A DNA stretch of 46,444 nt, taken from NCBI GenBank assembly GCA_019633425.1, contig WSUB01000246.1, forward strand, positions 1 through 46,444. Reading direction: 5' to 3'. Positions 31,090 to 43,202 of the stretch are shown here, one piece after another (the first letter of the stretch is position 1; each line of letters opens with the position of its first letter). The position numbers were made by a program, and so were the translations under genes. Under the pieces are notes generated by a model, which saw only the letters and a list, made by a program, of their open reading frames with translations, was not told where the DNA came from and searched no databases. The DNA comes from Tulasnella sp. 424. Lineage: Eukaryota; Basidiomycota; Agaricomycetes; Cantharellales; Tulasnellaceae.

Positions 31090-32415
31090 GTTGGTGCGCT
31101 GACGAAGAAGTCGAAGAGGTTTTCTTCGAGCTCCCCGTCACGCATACAGGTCACAGACTTCGGACAGACGGTATTGGAGTTCCAACAGATTAGTTCATTT
31201 TGGTGTGGTCCGCGCAAGAAGACCCGGAGACAGAATATTTTGGTCATTATTGGGGTTTTCACCCTGCAGCACTCTCTTGACGCCTTGGGTTGACCATGAA
31301 CGACATGCGAGCCTCGTCTTCTCTGTGCCAGAAAATTCATACGAGTGCATGTGCTCTGTCTTTCCTTGCGTGGTTCGATAGGATACGGGCTGGACTGATG
31401 TGGGCGGCGAAGCAGGATCGAAAACGCCCGCTCAGCCCAGCTCGAACTCACGGCTCGCAAACGCCCATCCCCGCTCACTCCTTCACTCTCTGTCGACCTT
31501 GTGCTCCGTGCCTCTATCTATATCCCAGTTCAGACCAGAATCTATCATGCAAGGCGAGCAGCGATGAGCCCAGGAGCAGCAGAGAGGGCATTTCTCGACT
31601 CCATGGACAATGGGTGCGCGAACGAGGGACGAGTTCAGGCCCCAAAACCTGATTGCGACGCTTTGGCCACTTTCAGCTGGAGAAATCAAGCTCCAGGCAA
31701 TTAGATTCAAGCATAGAGGGGTGAAGAGGGGTCGATATTAGAATCGAAGGACGAGATATACAGTGCAAGGCAGGAGGGAGGGGACTTGAAGATGACTGGT
31801 CTGGTCTACGGCACCTGAAGCGGTCCTTGAACAAAAAACCGTGTCCGACTTGACGTCTGCCGTGCCGGACGAGGTACACCCTCAACTTTAGCTTGGTGAT
31901 TTGACAATGGACCGGCGGCTTATGGACATTTGCAACGCTCTTTCCCAACGCTGCCGGCCAGAAGACCGCTTGGTACAAGTCGCCCCACCGTACATATCAA
32001 GTCCCCTCTTTCATTGTCGCTGAGCATGCCTGAAATAAGCTCGCGGTGCACGCTATCCGGCTTACAATGCACCTTTAGCTGTATCGGGACTCAAGCTTGT
32101 CGTATTCGACTGTTGTGGATCGGCCAACGAACGAAACCCCATTGTCGAAGGAGAACGACGGTACGCTGCCTCATCAGACGCGAGTCAGACCTGCATAACT
32201 CCAGCTACACGTAGCATGAACGAGGTCTTGCTACGTATTTCCCTTGGAACTACCTCGCGTTCGCGTTCGCGTTCGATTTTTACAAGCACCGTTCGGGCGA
32301 AAACCCCAAGCCATCGAAATATCCCTCCAGATGCGACTCAAAACACCGGAAGGACACGCTTTCTGAACCTTCGAATGAGTTAAACACCTTGAAATCACTC
32401 TGCTATGCGTACTGA
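31090..32415 (+). repeat. 1.3 kb degenerate tandem repeat, copy 1
   Basis: Landmarks shared with the later copies are GTGTGGTCCGCGCAAGA, ACCATGAACGACATGC, CCCGCTCACTCCTTCACTCT, AGCGATGAGCCCAGGAGCAG and CCGGCGGCTTATGGA. The last landmark recurs with spacings of 1322 and 1305 bp. Frames differ between copies, and nothing resembles a transposase or reverse transcriptase. The strand given is arbitrary. Confidence 0.8.
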
Positions 32416-33735
32416 TGCGCAGATGAAAGAATTCGAAGAGGTTTCCTCGTCCTCATTTCGAGCTCCCCGTCGGGCATACAGACTTCAGAGGGACGATACT
32501 GGAGTTCTAAAAGATTCGTTCATTTTGGTGTGGTCCGCGCAAGATGACCCGACCGAATATTTTGGTCATTATTGGGGTTTCCACCCTGCAGCGCCCTCTT
32601 TGACGCCTTGGGTAGACCATGAACGACATGCCAGCCTAATCTTCCCTGTGCCAGAAAGCCATACGCATACATGTGCTTTGTCTTTCTTTGCGTGGTTCGA
32701 GAGAATGTGGGCTGGACTGATCTGGGCGGCGAAGCAGGCTCGGAAGCGCCAGTTCAGCCCAGCTCGAACTCACGACTCCCGGACGCCCATCCCCGCTCAC
32801 TCCTTCACTCTCCGTCGACCTTGTGCTCCGTGCCTCTATCTCTATCCCAGTTCAGACCGGAATCCAGCAAGCAAGGCGAGCAGCGATGAGCCCAGGAGCA
32901 GCGGGGAGGGCGTTTCTCGATTCGACGGTCAATGGGTGCGCGAACGAGAGGGAAGCTCAGGCCCCAGAGCCGGATCGCGACGCTTTGGCCACTTTCAGCT
33001 GGCAAAGTCAAGCCCTGGGCAGCCAGGTTCAAGTGAAGAGGGGTGAAGAGGGGTCTGTATTGAAATCGAAGGACGAGATATACTGTGCAAGGCAGGAGGG
33101 GGGGACTTGGAGACGACTGGTCTGGTGTCCGGCGCCTGAAGCGGTCCTTTGAATGGAAAACCGGGTCCGACTTGACGTCTGCCGTGCAGGACTAGGTACA
33201 ACTTCGACTATAGCTTGGTGATTTGGCGGTGGGCCGGCGGCTTATGGATGTTTGCAACGCTCTTTGCCAACGCTGCAGAAGACCCCTTGGTACAAGTCGC
33301 TCCACCCGTGCATGTCAGGTCCCCTCTTTCACCGTTGCTGAGCATGCATTAAATGAGTTCGAGGTGCATGCTATATGGCTGACAAAGCACCTAGAGCAGG
33401 TATCGGGGCTCAAGCTAGCAATATTCGATTGTCGCGGCGAACTTTCGAGCGAAAACCCCATTGTCGAAGAAGAACGACGGCACTCTGCCTCGTTAAACGC
33501 AAGTCAGACCTGCATGACTCCAGTTACAAGTAACATGAAATAAGGTCTTGCTGGGCATGCTCAATGTAACTCGGAACTAGCTCGCGTTCGTGTTCGATTT
33601 TCATCAGCACTGTCCGGGCGAAACCCCCAATTCCTGATATCTATATCCGCCCAGGTACGACCCACATCGCATCGAGAACACGCGTTTTGACTTTAGGATG
33701 AGTTCAAATCCCTTGTATATCGTCGTGCTATGCGT
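32416..33735 (+). repeat. 1.3 kb degenerate tandem repeat, copy 2
   Basis: This copy contains the longest open frame of the array (32405-33046, 213 codons). In copies 1 and 3 the matching stretch is broken by stops and shifts, so coding status is not supported. Boundaries are approximate. Confidence 0.8.
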
Positions 33736-35125
33736 ATTTTTCTCCTGGAGTTCGGTTGTTCTTCGTTGGCTATGCATATTGGCCGCACTTGGCAAACCAT
33801 GAGACGCATACAGATCACATATATTCCTTTTGGTGTGGTCCGCGCAAGAAGACTCAGGTGACCAAATAAATTAGTCATTATTCACCCTGCAGCACTCTCT
33901 TTGACGCCTTGGATTAACCATGAACGACATGCGAGCTTTGTCTTCTCTGTGCCAGAAAAGCTATATGCATACATGTGCTCTGTCTTTCCTTGCGTGGTTC
34001 GATGGGATGTGGGCTGGACTGAAGTGGGCGGCGAAGCAGGCTCGAAAGCGCCAGTTCAGCCCAACTCGAACTCACGACTCACGGACGCCCATCCCCGCTC
34101 ACTCCTTCACTCTCCGTCGACCTTGTGCTCCGTGCCTCTATCTCTATTCCAGTTCAGACCGGAATCCAGTGAGCAAGACGAGCAGCGATGAGCCCAGGAG
34201 CAGCATAGAGGGCATTTCTCGACTCAACGGTCAATGGATGCGCGAACGAAGGGGAAGCTTAGGCCCCAGAGCTTGATCGCGGCACTTTAACCGCTTTTAG
34301 CTGGCAAAACCAAGCTCCGGGCAGTTAGGTTCAAGCATAGAGGGGTGAAGAGGGGTCGACATTGGATTAGAAGGACGAGATATACTGTGCAAGACAGGAG
34401 GGGGGGGGGACTTGGAGCTGACTAGTCTGGTCTACGGCACTTGAAGCGGTCCTTTGAATGGAAAACCTTGTCCGACTTGACGTCTGCCGTGCCGAACCAG
34501 GTACACCCTCCGCTCTAGCCTGGTGATTTGACAATGGGCCGGCGGCTTATGGATGTTTGCAACGCTCTTTCTCCAACGCTGCAGAAGGTACCTTGGTACA
34601 AGTACTCCACAGTGCATATCAGGTCCCCTCTTTCACCGTCGCTGAGCATGCCTAGAATGAGCTCGAAATGCACGCTGTATGGGTCACAAGGCACCTGTAG
34701 CGCGCATCGGAGCTCAAGCTTGCGGTATTCGGCTGTCGTGTTCGGTCAACGAACGAACGAACCCCCCATTGTCGAAGGAAGAACGACTGCACGCTGCCTG
34801 TTCAGACGCAAGTCAAACCTACATGACTCCAGTTACACGTAGCATGGAACGAGCTCTTGCTGCGTATGTTAATTTGGAAAACTCGGAGCTAGTTCGCGTT
34901 CGTGTTCGCGCGTTTCACCAGTACCGTCAGGGCGAAAACCTCAAGTCATCTATAGCCGCCCCCAGGTACGACCTCCAACATGTTGAGGACACGCGTTCTG
35001 AGTCTTCGATGAGTCCAAGGTCACTTGCATATCGTAGTGCTGTGCGTACTTTTCTCTTGGGATCCGGTGTTCTTCGCTGCGTCATGCATATTGGCCGCAC
35101 TTGGCAAACCATGAGCGCGTCTTGG
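33736..35125 (+). repeat. 1.3 kb degenerate tandem repeat, copy 3
   Basis: The start carries the block GCATATTGGCCGCACTTGGC (33772 onward), and the same block recurs at the end of the array (about 35087). This shows the array closes with a repeat of its own junction. A 153-codon frame (34679-35140) has no counterpart in copies 1 and 2. Confidence 0.75.
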
Positions 35126-38100
35126 ACACTTGTAAGCTAGAATTGGACACGCGGCCCGAGGTCCGGGAGTGCAAATAATCCTTCTCGACTATCAGAGAGA
35201 TGGACAAATCGCTCTCTTTCTTGAGCATGCTTGAACCGCTTTTCCGGCGGCAACTAGTGCCCTTCTCCCTTGTTCCATAGCCTTCCGTCTCATGGTGTCG
35301 CGTTTCCCAGATTCGGACCTTCTCCCCGACAATCCGAGCAAAGAAAACCCTCTTAAAAGATCCGGTACGGTATTATTTTGGAAAGCAATACTTTTTGCAC
35401 GCACTTCAAAGCTACCGAGGTTGGACGGGCTGGTTGGACGGAATAGGGCGTCCCGGAACCACTTCTTTACCGCCCAATCAATCATTGTCGCAGGATCCAG
35501 CTCAGTCAAACGTTCTGTCCAGCCAAAATCCCTTTTCGAGCATGCGGTATGCATGCTTCCCAATACAGGAAAGAGAAAAAAAAAGGTGCTGGGGATGGGC
35601 ATATTTCTTTGTCGACGACCCTTTGCACCCCCGTCCACATCGCCATCCGCGGTCAGGACTTCGTGTTTTTGTGGACCAACGAAGTGGACGATATGTAACA
35701 ACCTAAATGGGGAACAACACTCTTAATGCCGCCGCAGTTTGATGGACTTGTTATCGAAGCGTCTCCGGACATCAGGACCCAAACCACACCAAAAATGGGA
35801 TGTGGCATTTTTTCCACAATCGGATCTCATAAGAATATGAAAATAAAAAGGGTCTTTTTGATGCGCAAAAAGTGAAATGCACTGTTTTGAGGTCTTTGAC
35901 TCGCAAAACGAGGGTTGAAGTGAGTGGTTTTTTTGATGCCCGGGGCGGTAGAATTTTGCTGATACTAGCTCATGCACGAGGTTTCGGTCGTCAAGGGAGC
36001 TCGTGTTTCCGCGCTGGTTTGTCTTGTTCCAGCTTTGCGCGCGATTTCCAGTCCTGGGGTTGGTTCGGAGCGTGCCGGCCCGACCGGCGGCTGAACAAGG
36101 TGAAACACGTTCCCTGATTTCTTCGGAAGAGAAGCTTTTGAGCTTCTCTAGTACACTCCACGATACGTCATGAGTCCCATTAGATAATTAACGCGGAGGG
36201 CCCTGGTACGAGTTTGCTTGAGCTCGTAGCTATGCGCGTCGACGAGAGCGCGCGTCTAAACTGCAGTGCGCGACGTGCACGGTGCCTGTCGACACATGTC
36301 GCAAAACCCCCTCAATATCTCCAAATCTGTACAGCGCCTCTTTTGTTCTATTGTATCCTTTCTATGAACTCGCTTGATCAAACCGGATTTCAAAGATTCA
36401 GCCTCCGCGAGTAGTTTAGATGAAAAAAGTCCGGGGTTCGAGCTCACGGGTGATGAGTATCATGATGTACTTACCCCCCACAACCCTGGCTTCAAGCTCG
36501 AACCGGAAAGAAGCGTAGCATACATACATAATACACTACCATACACTGCCACAAAGTACTTCGCCGGTGGCGAAAGTTTACCTTCGCGGGCTGAGAATGC
36601 GTTTAGATGCATAAAGATGCGAAGAGCAGCTTGGGAGGCAATATGACCATCTTTGGGAGGATCGAACGCGCGATCGAATCGCGAACCTAGCGATGGCTTA
36701 TAATACTTCGCTTCTTGGGAATTCGAAATCGCTCTGCTAAATGTCTTTCAAACTTCCTTTGAAAACCAAACGGGCTTCGTGCAAAGGGTCTCGGCGGATG
36801 AGTTTTTACTCAATTTTTACGAGGGATATGTTTGTCTAGTGGAGGCCAGCAAAAATTACGTCTGAGAAACCCGTATTTCCGAAAGTTCTCCGTTTCCCTT
36901 TCGCTTCCTTCCGTGCGTTACAAAGACCTCTTCCATCGAATACCAACTGACTCGACTGAACTTCCAGTTAGCTGCCCACTGCCTGCTAAATTCATCTCAA
37001 GGGGGCACGATGCCCGCGACTCATAAAAACGCTCATCAGAAAAGAGAAAGAGGAAAAGAACAAGAGAAAGACGCAAGCTCTTGTGTCCTAACGGAGATTG
37101 TGGCATGGAGCTCATCCCGTAAAAAAGATTTAGGGTGCTGCAAGGGTGGTTGCCGTCCCGAGTTCGTTGTCGTGACTTTTGTTTGTTTGTTTGCTTTGCA
37201 CTCTTCTTCGCTCGGGGAACTATTTTTTTTTTCCCATTCCGATTTCTCACTCCGCTCGGCAGCCGATAGAAAGAGGGTCCCCCAGAACCTAAACCGTGAC
37301 GTTTTCGACGGTTTGATGCACCGGTGCAATGAATGCTTGGGATTTTTGCTTAGGCGTGCCGCGCGTCGGCATTGCAAGGTGCGTGTAAGGGTTGCTCCCG
37401 CGGTGGTCCCCAAGTCATTGTCCAGCGTCGCGTTGCACTGAACTCAGCGAGCGGAAAGTAGTTGATCAAGACGATGGGGAGTGAGTTGGTGCGGTAGTGA
37501 AAGAGGGTTACGAGCCGCGAGATTCAAGCTCCGGGGAAAAAGAGATAACGCGGGTGCTGGGAGCGAATAAAGGAGGGATGATCGGCGGTAAACAGTTGAG
37601 GAGGCTGTACATTTTACATTATAATTAATCAGTCTCGGAGAGGAAGAACGTTATGATAAAGCTTGCAGCTATGACGTTGTTTGTGATCCGGGTTCTTCCT
37701 GATGCATATAACTATGTATGGTACTTGTAGTTGAACGGTACCGGCGGGAGGGGTTGAGCGGATGATCATCGATATCCCCGTGCACCGTGAACCGGACACT
37801 CAACCCGACTGCGCTCCAATGACGCCGCGTTCCGGTGAACAGGCTCAGTGGAGAGAAGTACAGTACAGCTTGTGATTGGAGCGTTTTCATTGCACCGATA
37901 CGAGCGCGTAGTGAAAAGTAAGAGTCGTGCGTGTTAGCTCCACCGGTGAGGCAGCTCGGGCATACGATCACCCCACCGACGATATGTGAAAGCTCTCGTC
38001 TAATCAAGCCACAAAAAAAGAACACTACGACTAAGCGAAAAACGCTGTACCACAGAATACTTCTTTGTCTTCGAACTCAAACATAAATTATCTTTATCAG

Positions 38101-40075
38101 ATTTCGACTAGTACATGATTGGGGGGTGGGTGGGTTTGTGAGAGGAGAGCACCCTAAATTCCGAGCAGCGGACCGGAAGGAAGGAAGACCAACGATCGAC
38201 CTCGCTTCCCTCCCCCCACACCCTCACTCCCCAAGTCATTAAACTCCGGTCTCCTATCCTTTATTCTACTTACCTCTACACATATGTGTGCGACCCTTCA
38301 GAGCACATGTACTGAGGCGGGCTGGAGGATCGGGTGTAGGCTTCCCATCCGCCACCTCTTTCCCTTTCTTAACCAGTCCCCCCCCCCACCGAACAAGGAA
38401 ACCCTCATATAAGGGATCATCATCAAAGGACGGAGGTGGGTTTTCAAAGGAGTGTGGGGATAAAAGAAGCGCATTTACAACTTGACCGCGCCGAGAACTG
38501 ACCTTCTCGTGATAAATGACTACCCGAAAAGGGAAAAGTTAATAATGACGTCGACGGATCCGTTATTTTTTTTGTTTTTCGAATGACCCTTTAGGGTTCC
38601 CGTTTTTTTATCAGGGTTCTCGGGAGGTGCTTCGCACACGCCACACGCCTCTCGACTGTCATTGGACGAGCGTACAATTACGAAGAGAAGCTGTCCCAGC
38701 TCATCAGGAAGAAGCAACATTGGGCTGGGCGATGAGCTAGGTGAAACGTTTTCTTTTGGAGAGAGGGTTAACTCTCAGTGCGAATGGACCGGAACACCAA
38801 AGCGATAAACGTGATTCGCAATTACGAATATCCCGAAGCATGATATATATGTCTTGATTTGCGCGCGGGACCGAGAAAATAAATGTTAGCAACGAGGGTG
38901 CAGAGGTTGGTTGCAGGTGGGTGTTTCCCATCTGGTCACGCCACTTTGTGCCATTTGTGGACTAACGGGGTTTAGCGGACCGTTTGTCACGCACGGGTCT
39001 GTCGGAGGTCCGATGCGGCGGAGACAACAGAGAGTATTGACTTTTTTTCGGTACACGCGCGCGTGAGTATTTAGTGTCACCCACCCCCAGTGACGCGAGA
39101 CGCGAGACCAACTAAGGATTCGTTTAGGAGTAGCAAGACACACATGGAGCTCTTCCTTGACGGCACCTACTCAACCGCTTAGTGCGTAGGGTTGGGGCGT
39201 CAACCCCGTCTAGGACGTCTAGTGGAGTGCACTAAAAAGCACGGGATTAGTCTAGTAATTTATCTATGTATAAGCTAAAGAAAGAATCTCATTCCGATAC
39301 ACAATCGGCGACTTCTATTCCTTCGCGAGGCTATTTTACCCGCGGATATACGGAGGGGGGCTTCTGCACCATGCACGAAACGATATTATTCGAGTCACGC
39401 ATTTTCGAAAAGGGAAATATGTGACCTTGCGCGCGGCGGAAAAAAAGAGAAACGCGGTCACCTTCGACTCCATGTCCGGATCCAAAAACGAACGAACGAA
39501 AAAATTCATTTCCAATCCGACCATTTCCAATCCGACTGCAAGGCGAGTCATGAATTGGACCACGACTTTTTCTACGAGTGCAAGTCCCCGGTGTTGCAGA
39601 CGGGACGGTCTCTTGCTCGCTTTGGTGCGTCGTGGTGGGGAGTGCACAGGGTGGAGAGGTTGAACCCTGAGAAGCGGATACGAGGTTTATTTTATTATTA
39701 TTTTTGATTTGATGCTGTGTACGTGACCCAAACACTCACCCCAAAATGCCTTCCTCTCCATTCCTTCGTTGTTTGTACCCGATTCCGTCTCGCCGGCATT
39801 CCTGTTTACATTGTATCCCTTCCTCTGGGTCGCTCTCTTCAAAGCACCTTACCAACTTAAAGCAAGCACCACCCCAGCCGTCAGCCTACCTCTTTGCCCT
39901 CCCATCCCCCCCAATTCCCTTCCTCCTTCTCCAACGCCCACCCGCCAGCTGCACTTCCCATCTCAAAAAAAAACCTTTGCACCGAGAAGATCGAGCAAAG
40001 GAAGAATAAACAAGTTGGGAAATTGTTCAATTTTTTTTAGAAGACTATTTTAGCATCTTTGAGCACCACGAGACG
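35126..40075. other. 5 kb gap, no supported gene
   Basis: The longest frames (35192-35701 minus, 35292-35726 plus, 37010-37441 plus) overlap each other on opposite strands and show no motif, signal peptide or intron logic. AT-rich and homopolymer runs are common. The last few hundred bases (39740-40075) are very pyrimidine-rich and include an upstream frame (39746-40009). This is probably the promoter and 5' leader of the zinc-finger gene. Confidence 0.5.
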
Positions 40076-42415
40076 ATGCAGATGCCTACGCCCACTCCTA
40101 TATATGCGCACCAGCACCAGCAACACCATCATCTCCCCGCCTCGACTCTTGGATTACCCTCCACCACGTCTTCTGCACCTTCTTCTTCAACTCTCCAAGG
40201 CGCTCTCCTCTTTGACATGGCAACCAACGCCAACTCTACAACGCCGCCTTCAACTTCATCATCCTCATCCTCCTCCTCTTATCCTCTACACGCCAGCTCA
40301 GCCTCTCCAGCCAGCAGCAGGCCAACAACGGGCCATGGTCCTACCAGCGGCACCAATACAACCTCTTCCTCCTCTCTGAGTCGGCCTCTTCCCTCCGGCT
40401 TCGGATTGCAGCCTGTCATCGATTCGCCGCTACCTTCTATCCCCGAGCTCCCTCTCACAGCTCCTCCTCACGGTCACGAACCGTCCCCACCAACTCAACT
40501 CCCTGCCATACACGGCTTGACTTCCTCCTCCCCTGCCGCCGCCGTAACCCCCTCGTCGTCATGGCCTCCCCCGCAGCAGCACCACCAACAACAACATCAA
40601 CAATTACAGCTACCACCGCCACTCTCAACCACCACCACCGCACGGCGCCAATTCCCTCCTACATTGGACGTCCAACCTTTTGCGTACAGCACGCAGTACT
40701 CGACTCCGTTTGATTCATGGGGTGGGTTTAACAACGAGGGGAGGAGGTGGAGCATGTCCGACCCGCACGTCCCTCAGAGCGCACCCGCCGCGAGCACCAT
40801 GTACTCTCAGAGACCTTGGACGTCCAGCGCTTCGTCTTCCTCTTCGTCGTCGTTTGGTGCGACCACAGGGGGATCGACGACCCACTTGTCTCACTTTGCG
40901 TCTTCGTCGTCGTCAAGCGGTGCGACACACTCGGCTCCGCATCACTCTTCTCTCGGAGGATCCAACAATTCCAACCACCATAACTTCGGGAGTACCACCA
41001 CCCCCTCTGCAAGTGGAGGACACGTATCGTCGTCTTCTCCCTCCTATTCTTCCGACAACCTCGTCCGTCCACACAGCCACCACTCTCATCATTCCCATTC
41101 ACCCTCGTCCTACCTCTCTTCTCGCCCCTCGACCACGTCCTCCTTATCGTCCTACGCTTCGTCTCACCTCGCGACTCCCCATTCGGGTCCCGTCGACCCG
41201 TTCTTTGGGAGCAGCAACAGCAGCGGGGGCTTGAAACGCTCCGACGCGGCGTCGTCTTCGTTTTACTCCATCGGCGGAGCCAACGAGAGCACCGACACCA
41301 TCGTCGGCGTTCCAGGAGGCGGATTGGGCGGTCACGGCCATTACGCCTCACACCACCACTCCCACCAACAAGCCCACCACCAAGCCGCTTCCGCCGCAGT
41401 GGACGATTCCAATCCGTTCTTCTTCGGTAGGGAATTGCAATCTTTGCAAGTCACGCAAGAACGGGCTCAAGCAGCCGCTTCGCTCCGCCGCCCTTCGTCC
41501 TCTCACCTTCATCCTACCCTCCAAACCGCACTAGCGTCCACTTCGCCTACAGACGCGTTCCAATTCTACGGGAACGGCGGCCCAGGCGGAGGGGGAGGGG
41601 ATCAGTATGGCTCGACTCCACCTTCGACCGCTGGCTCGACCTACTTTGACAATTCAGTCAACCTGCCCCGTCCTCCATCGGGGTACAACAACAACGGTCG
41701 CCCAACATCCTCTTCGAGTCTCAGCAGCATCGTAGGCCTAGGAGGCGGAGCAGTCAGCGTGGTCGAGCACCACTTACTCTCCGCCAACACCGTCGGGTCC
41801 GCCAACCCAAACACACCTTCACCGTACTCCCTGATCGTGGAGAACCCGGACCCAGCGACGAAACAGTCCCGCCCGCACCTGTGCACGCACTGCAACGAGA
41901 CTTTCCGCCGGATCCACGACGCCAAACGCCACGCGTACGGCGCGCTCGGGATCAAAAACTACGCGTGCATGGGCGGGTGCGGTATGACGTTTAAGCGCTC
42001 CGAGGGCCGGGCGAGGCACTGGCAGAGGGAGGAAGTCGCGGGTGTAGGACATAACATCACCATCGCTGAATTCTTCACGCTGAACCCGGCGATGCTGGGT
42101 ACGCCTGTTGGGTCGAGGGAGGGACCTGGTGGGGGTGGACTGAACCCCCAGGGCATGATGATTTGGGGTGGCAAAGGGTGCGAGACGAGGCATGGTTTGG
42201 TCATGAATGGTACGATGGAGGAGGATAGGAGGTTGAGGAATAAAGCGAGGAGGGAGAGGATCTTGATGATCGGTGCGAGAGCGTCTGCTACTGCGACCAA
42301 GAGGAAGGACGAGGACGATGGATCCCGCTCGCCGATCTCGCCGATCACTGCGGAGGGGAACATCGGTCCCATGAGGAAGCAGAGGACGACTTACGCGACG
42401 GTGTCTCCGTATTGA
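40076..42415 (+). CDS. C2H2-like zinc-finger protein, Ser/His/Pro-rich, intronless
   Basis: A single exon of 779 residues. Residues 1-590 are low complexity: long Ser runs, His-rich stretches (SHHSHHSHS, HHHSHQQAHHQ), a Gln/His stretch (PPPQQHHQQQ) and Gly-rich parts, typical of disordered fungal regulators. Two finger-like units follow. Unit 1 has Cys603, Cys606 and His619 (CTHCNETFRRIHDAKRH); unit 2 has Cys631, Cys635 and His648 (CMGGCGMTFKRSEGRARH). The Cys-to-His spacing of 12 is canonical, but the expected fourth ligand 3-5 residues on is missing in both; in unit 2 the next His is 11 residues later (His659). The tail is basic (LRNKARRERIL, ATKRKDEDD), a possible nuclear localisation signal. 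Most likely a DNA-binding transcription regulator with unknown targets. The start is the first ATG after a pyrimidine-rich leader. Confidence 0.85.
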   Translation: MQMPTPTPIYAHQHQQHHHLPASTLGLPSTTSSAPSSSTLQGALLFDMATNANSTTPPSTSSSSSSSSYPLHASSASPASSRPTTGHGPTSGTNTTSSSSLSRPLPSGFGLQPVIDSPLPSIPELPLTAPPHGHEPSPPTQLPAIHGLTSSSPAAAVTPSSSWPPPQQHHQQQHQQLQLPPPLSTTTTARRQFPPTLDVQPFAYSTQYSTPFDSWGGFNNEGRRWSMSDPHVPQSAPAASTMYSQRPWTSSASSSSSSSFGATTGGSTTHLSHFASSSSSSGATHSAPHHSSLGGSNNSNHHNFGSTTTPSASGGHVSSSSPSYSSDNLVRPHSHHSHHSHSPSSYLSSRPSTTSSLSSYASSHLATPHSGPVDPFFGSSNSSGGLKRSDAASSSFYSIGGANESTDTIVGVPGGGLGGHGHYASHHHSHQQAHHQAASAAVDDSNPFFFGRELQSLQVTQERAQAAASLRRPSSSHLHPTLQTALASTSPTDAFQFYGNGGPGGGGGDQYGSTPPSTAGSTYFDNSVNLPRPPSGYNNNGRPTSSSSLSSIVGLGGGAVSVVEHHLLSANTVGSANPNTPSPYSLIVENPDPATKQSRPHLCTHCNETFRRIHDAKRHAYGALGIKNYACMGGCGMTFKRSEGRARHWQREEVAGVGHNITIAEFFTLNPAMLGTPVGSREGPGGGGLNPQGMMIWGGKGCETRHGLVMNGTMEEDRRLRNKARRERILMIGARASATATKRKDEDDGSRSPISPITAEGNIGPMRKQRTTYATVSPY

Positions 42416-42840
42416 AAGTTTCCCCAATCCCTATCCTCTCCTCCCTCCTCCTTTCGTTCCAACGAGTTGTGTGCATTTACTATGGACTTTCCCTTTTCTC
42501 TCTCTCTCTTTCGATCTTTTTGGACTATTTATCATTTGTCTTTACTTTTTTCTTCTTTCACTTACTTTCTCTCTCTTTTCGCCGTACTTTAGAACGACAT
42601 GCATAGTACGTATAAGCTCAAGCGTATGCGCTTCGTCCTTCCCTTCTCTTTCTCTTGTACCACACCAGGCTCTAGGATACTTTTTTCTTTCCTCCTTCTC
42701 TTAGGTCCGTTCCGCTACATATATAACTCTTTATCGTCCTTCGTATTACTGCCCTCTTTCTTCTTCTTTTTTCTTCTTACCTTCGTTTCTTCAGTCTCCA
42801 ATTTCTCTCGTCCTATCTCTCTCTCTCTCATCTCTTAGTT
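42416..42840 (+). other. Pyrimidine-rich 3' flank of the zinc-finger gene
   Basis: About 420 bp after the stop codon are almost wholly C and T on the plus strand, with CTCTCTCT and TTCTTCTT runs. It is probably the 3' UTR and terminator. The open frames within it are low-complexity artefacts. Confidence 0.5.
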
Positions 42841-42942
42841 AAATAATAGTAGGTGCACTCTCTCCCAGTCCCTGTCTCCCTCGAGCTCTCTCGCCTCTCT
42901 GCAATGATGAGTTTTCGTTATATCGTTTTTCAAAAAATGAAC

Positions 42943-43202
42943 CTCGTTGATGCAGTTTAGTATTCCTTGTGCGCGTGCGTGTGTTTCGGGTTTCGTCGGG
43001 CCACGGTGCAGTGAGACTCCAATAACCCCTAACCCCCACAGTTTTTCTTTATGATTTTCCAATGCATTTCATTGGTGCAGCTGCTAGTGCTGTCGCGCTT
43101 TTTTGGGGACTTTTCGGGTCTCTCCGTTCACTGAAGTGAGACTCGAATAACCTCGCCTATACATCGACGTCGACTCGTTTTCAACTAACTTCGTTGGTGC
43201 AG
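42943..43202 (+). repeat. Degenerate tandem repeat of about 125 bp
   Basis: The block CGTTGGTGCAG (with changes) occurs with TGCAG at 42951, 43076 and 43198, a spacing of 125 and 122 bp. A second block, GTGAGACTC(C/G)AATAACC, occurs at 43011 and 43136, spacing 125. Two full units and the start of a third are visible. No function is evident. Confidence 0.55.

Noticed and set aside
32262..32280. GTTCGC short tandem repeat as a functional element
   Set aside because: Three units only, a trivial microsatellite inside the 1.3 kb repeat.
32405..33046. 213-codon frame in copy 2 of the 1.3 kb repeat as a real gene
   Set aside because: The matching stretch in copies 1 and 3 is broken by stops and frameshifts, no domain is visible, and a competing frame exists.
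35192..35726. 169-codon minus frame and 144-codon plus frame
   Set aside because: They overlap on opposite strands, have no motif, and no splice or promoter logic favours either.
36999..37441. Frame starting MPATHKNAHQKR as a small basic protein
   Set aside because: It overlaps an equally long minus-strand frame, and nothing supports a promoter or conserved motif.
40680..42427. Long overlapping frames inside the zinc-finger gene on both strands (for example 41819-42427 minus and 40680-41234 plus)
   Set aside because: They are shadows of a Ser/His/Pro-rich coding sequence of biased composition and have low-complexity Arg/Pro translations.
43020..43040. CCCTAACCCC as telomeric or subtelomeric repeat
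   Set aside because: A single imperfect occurrence within a larger degenerate repeat; no tandem CCCTAA units.
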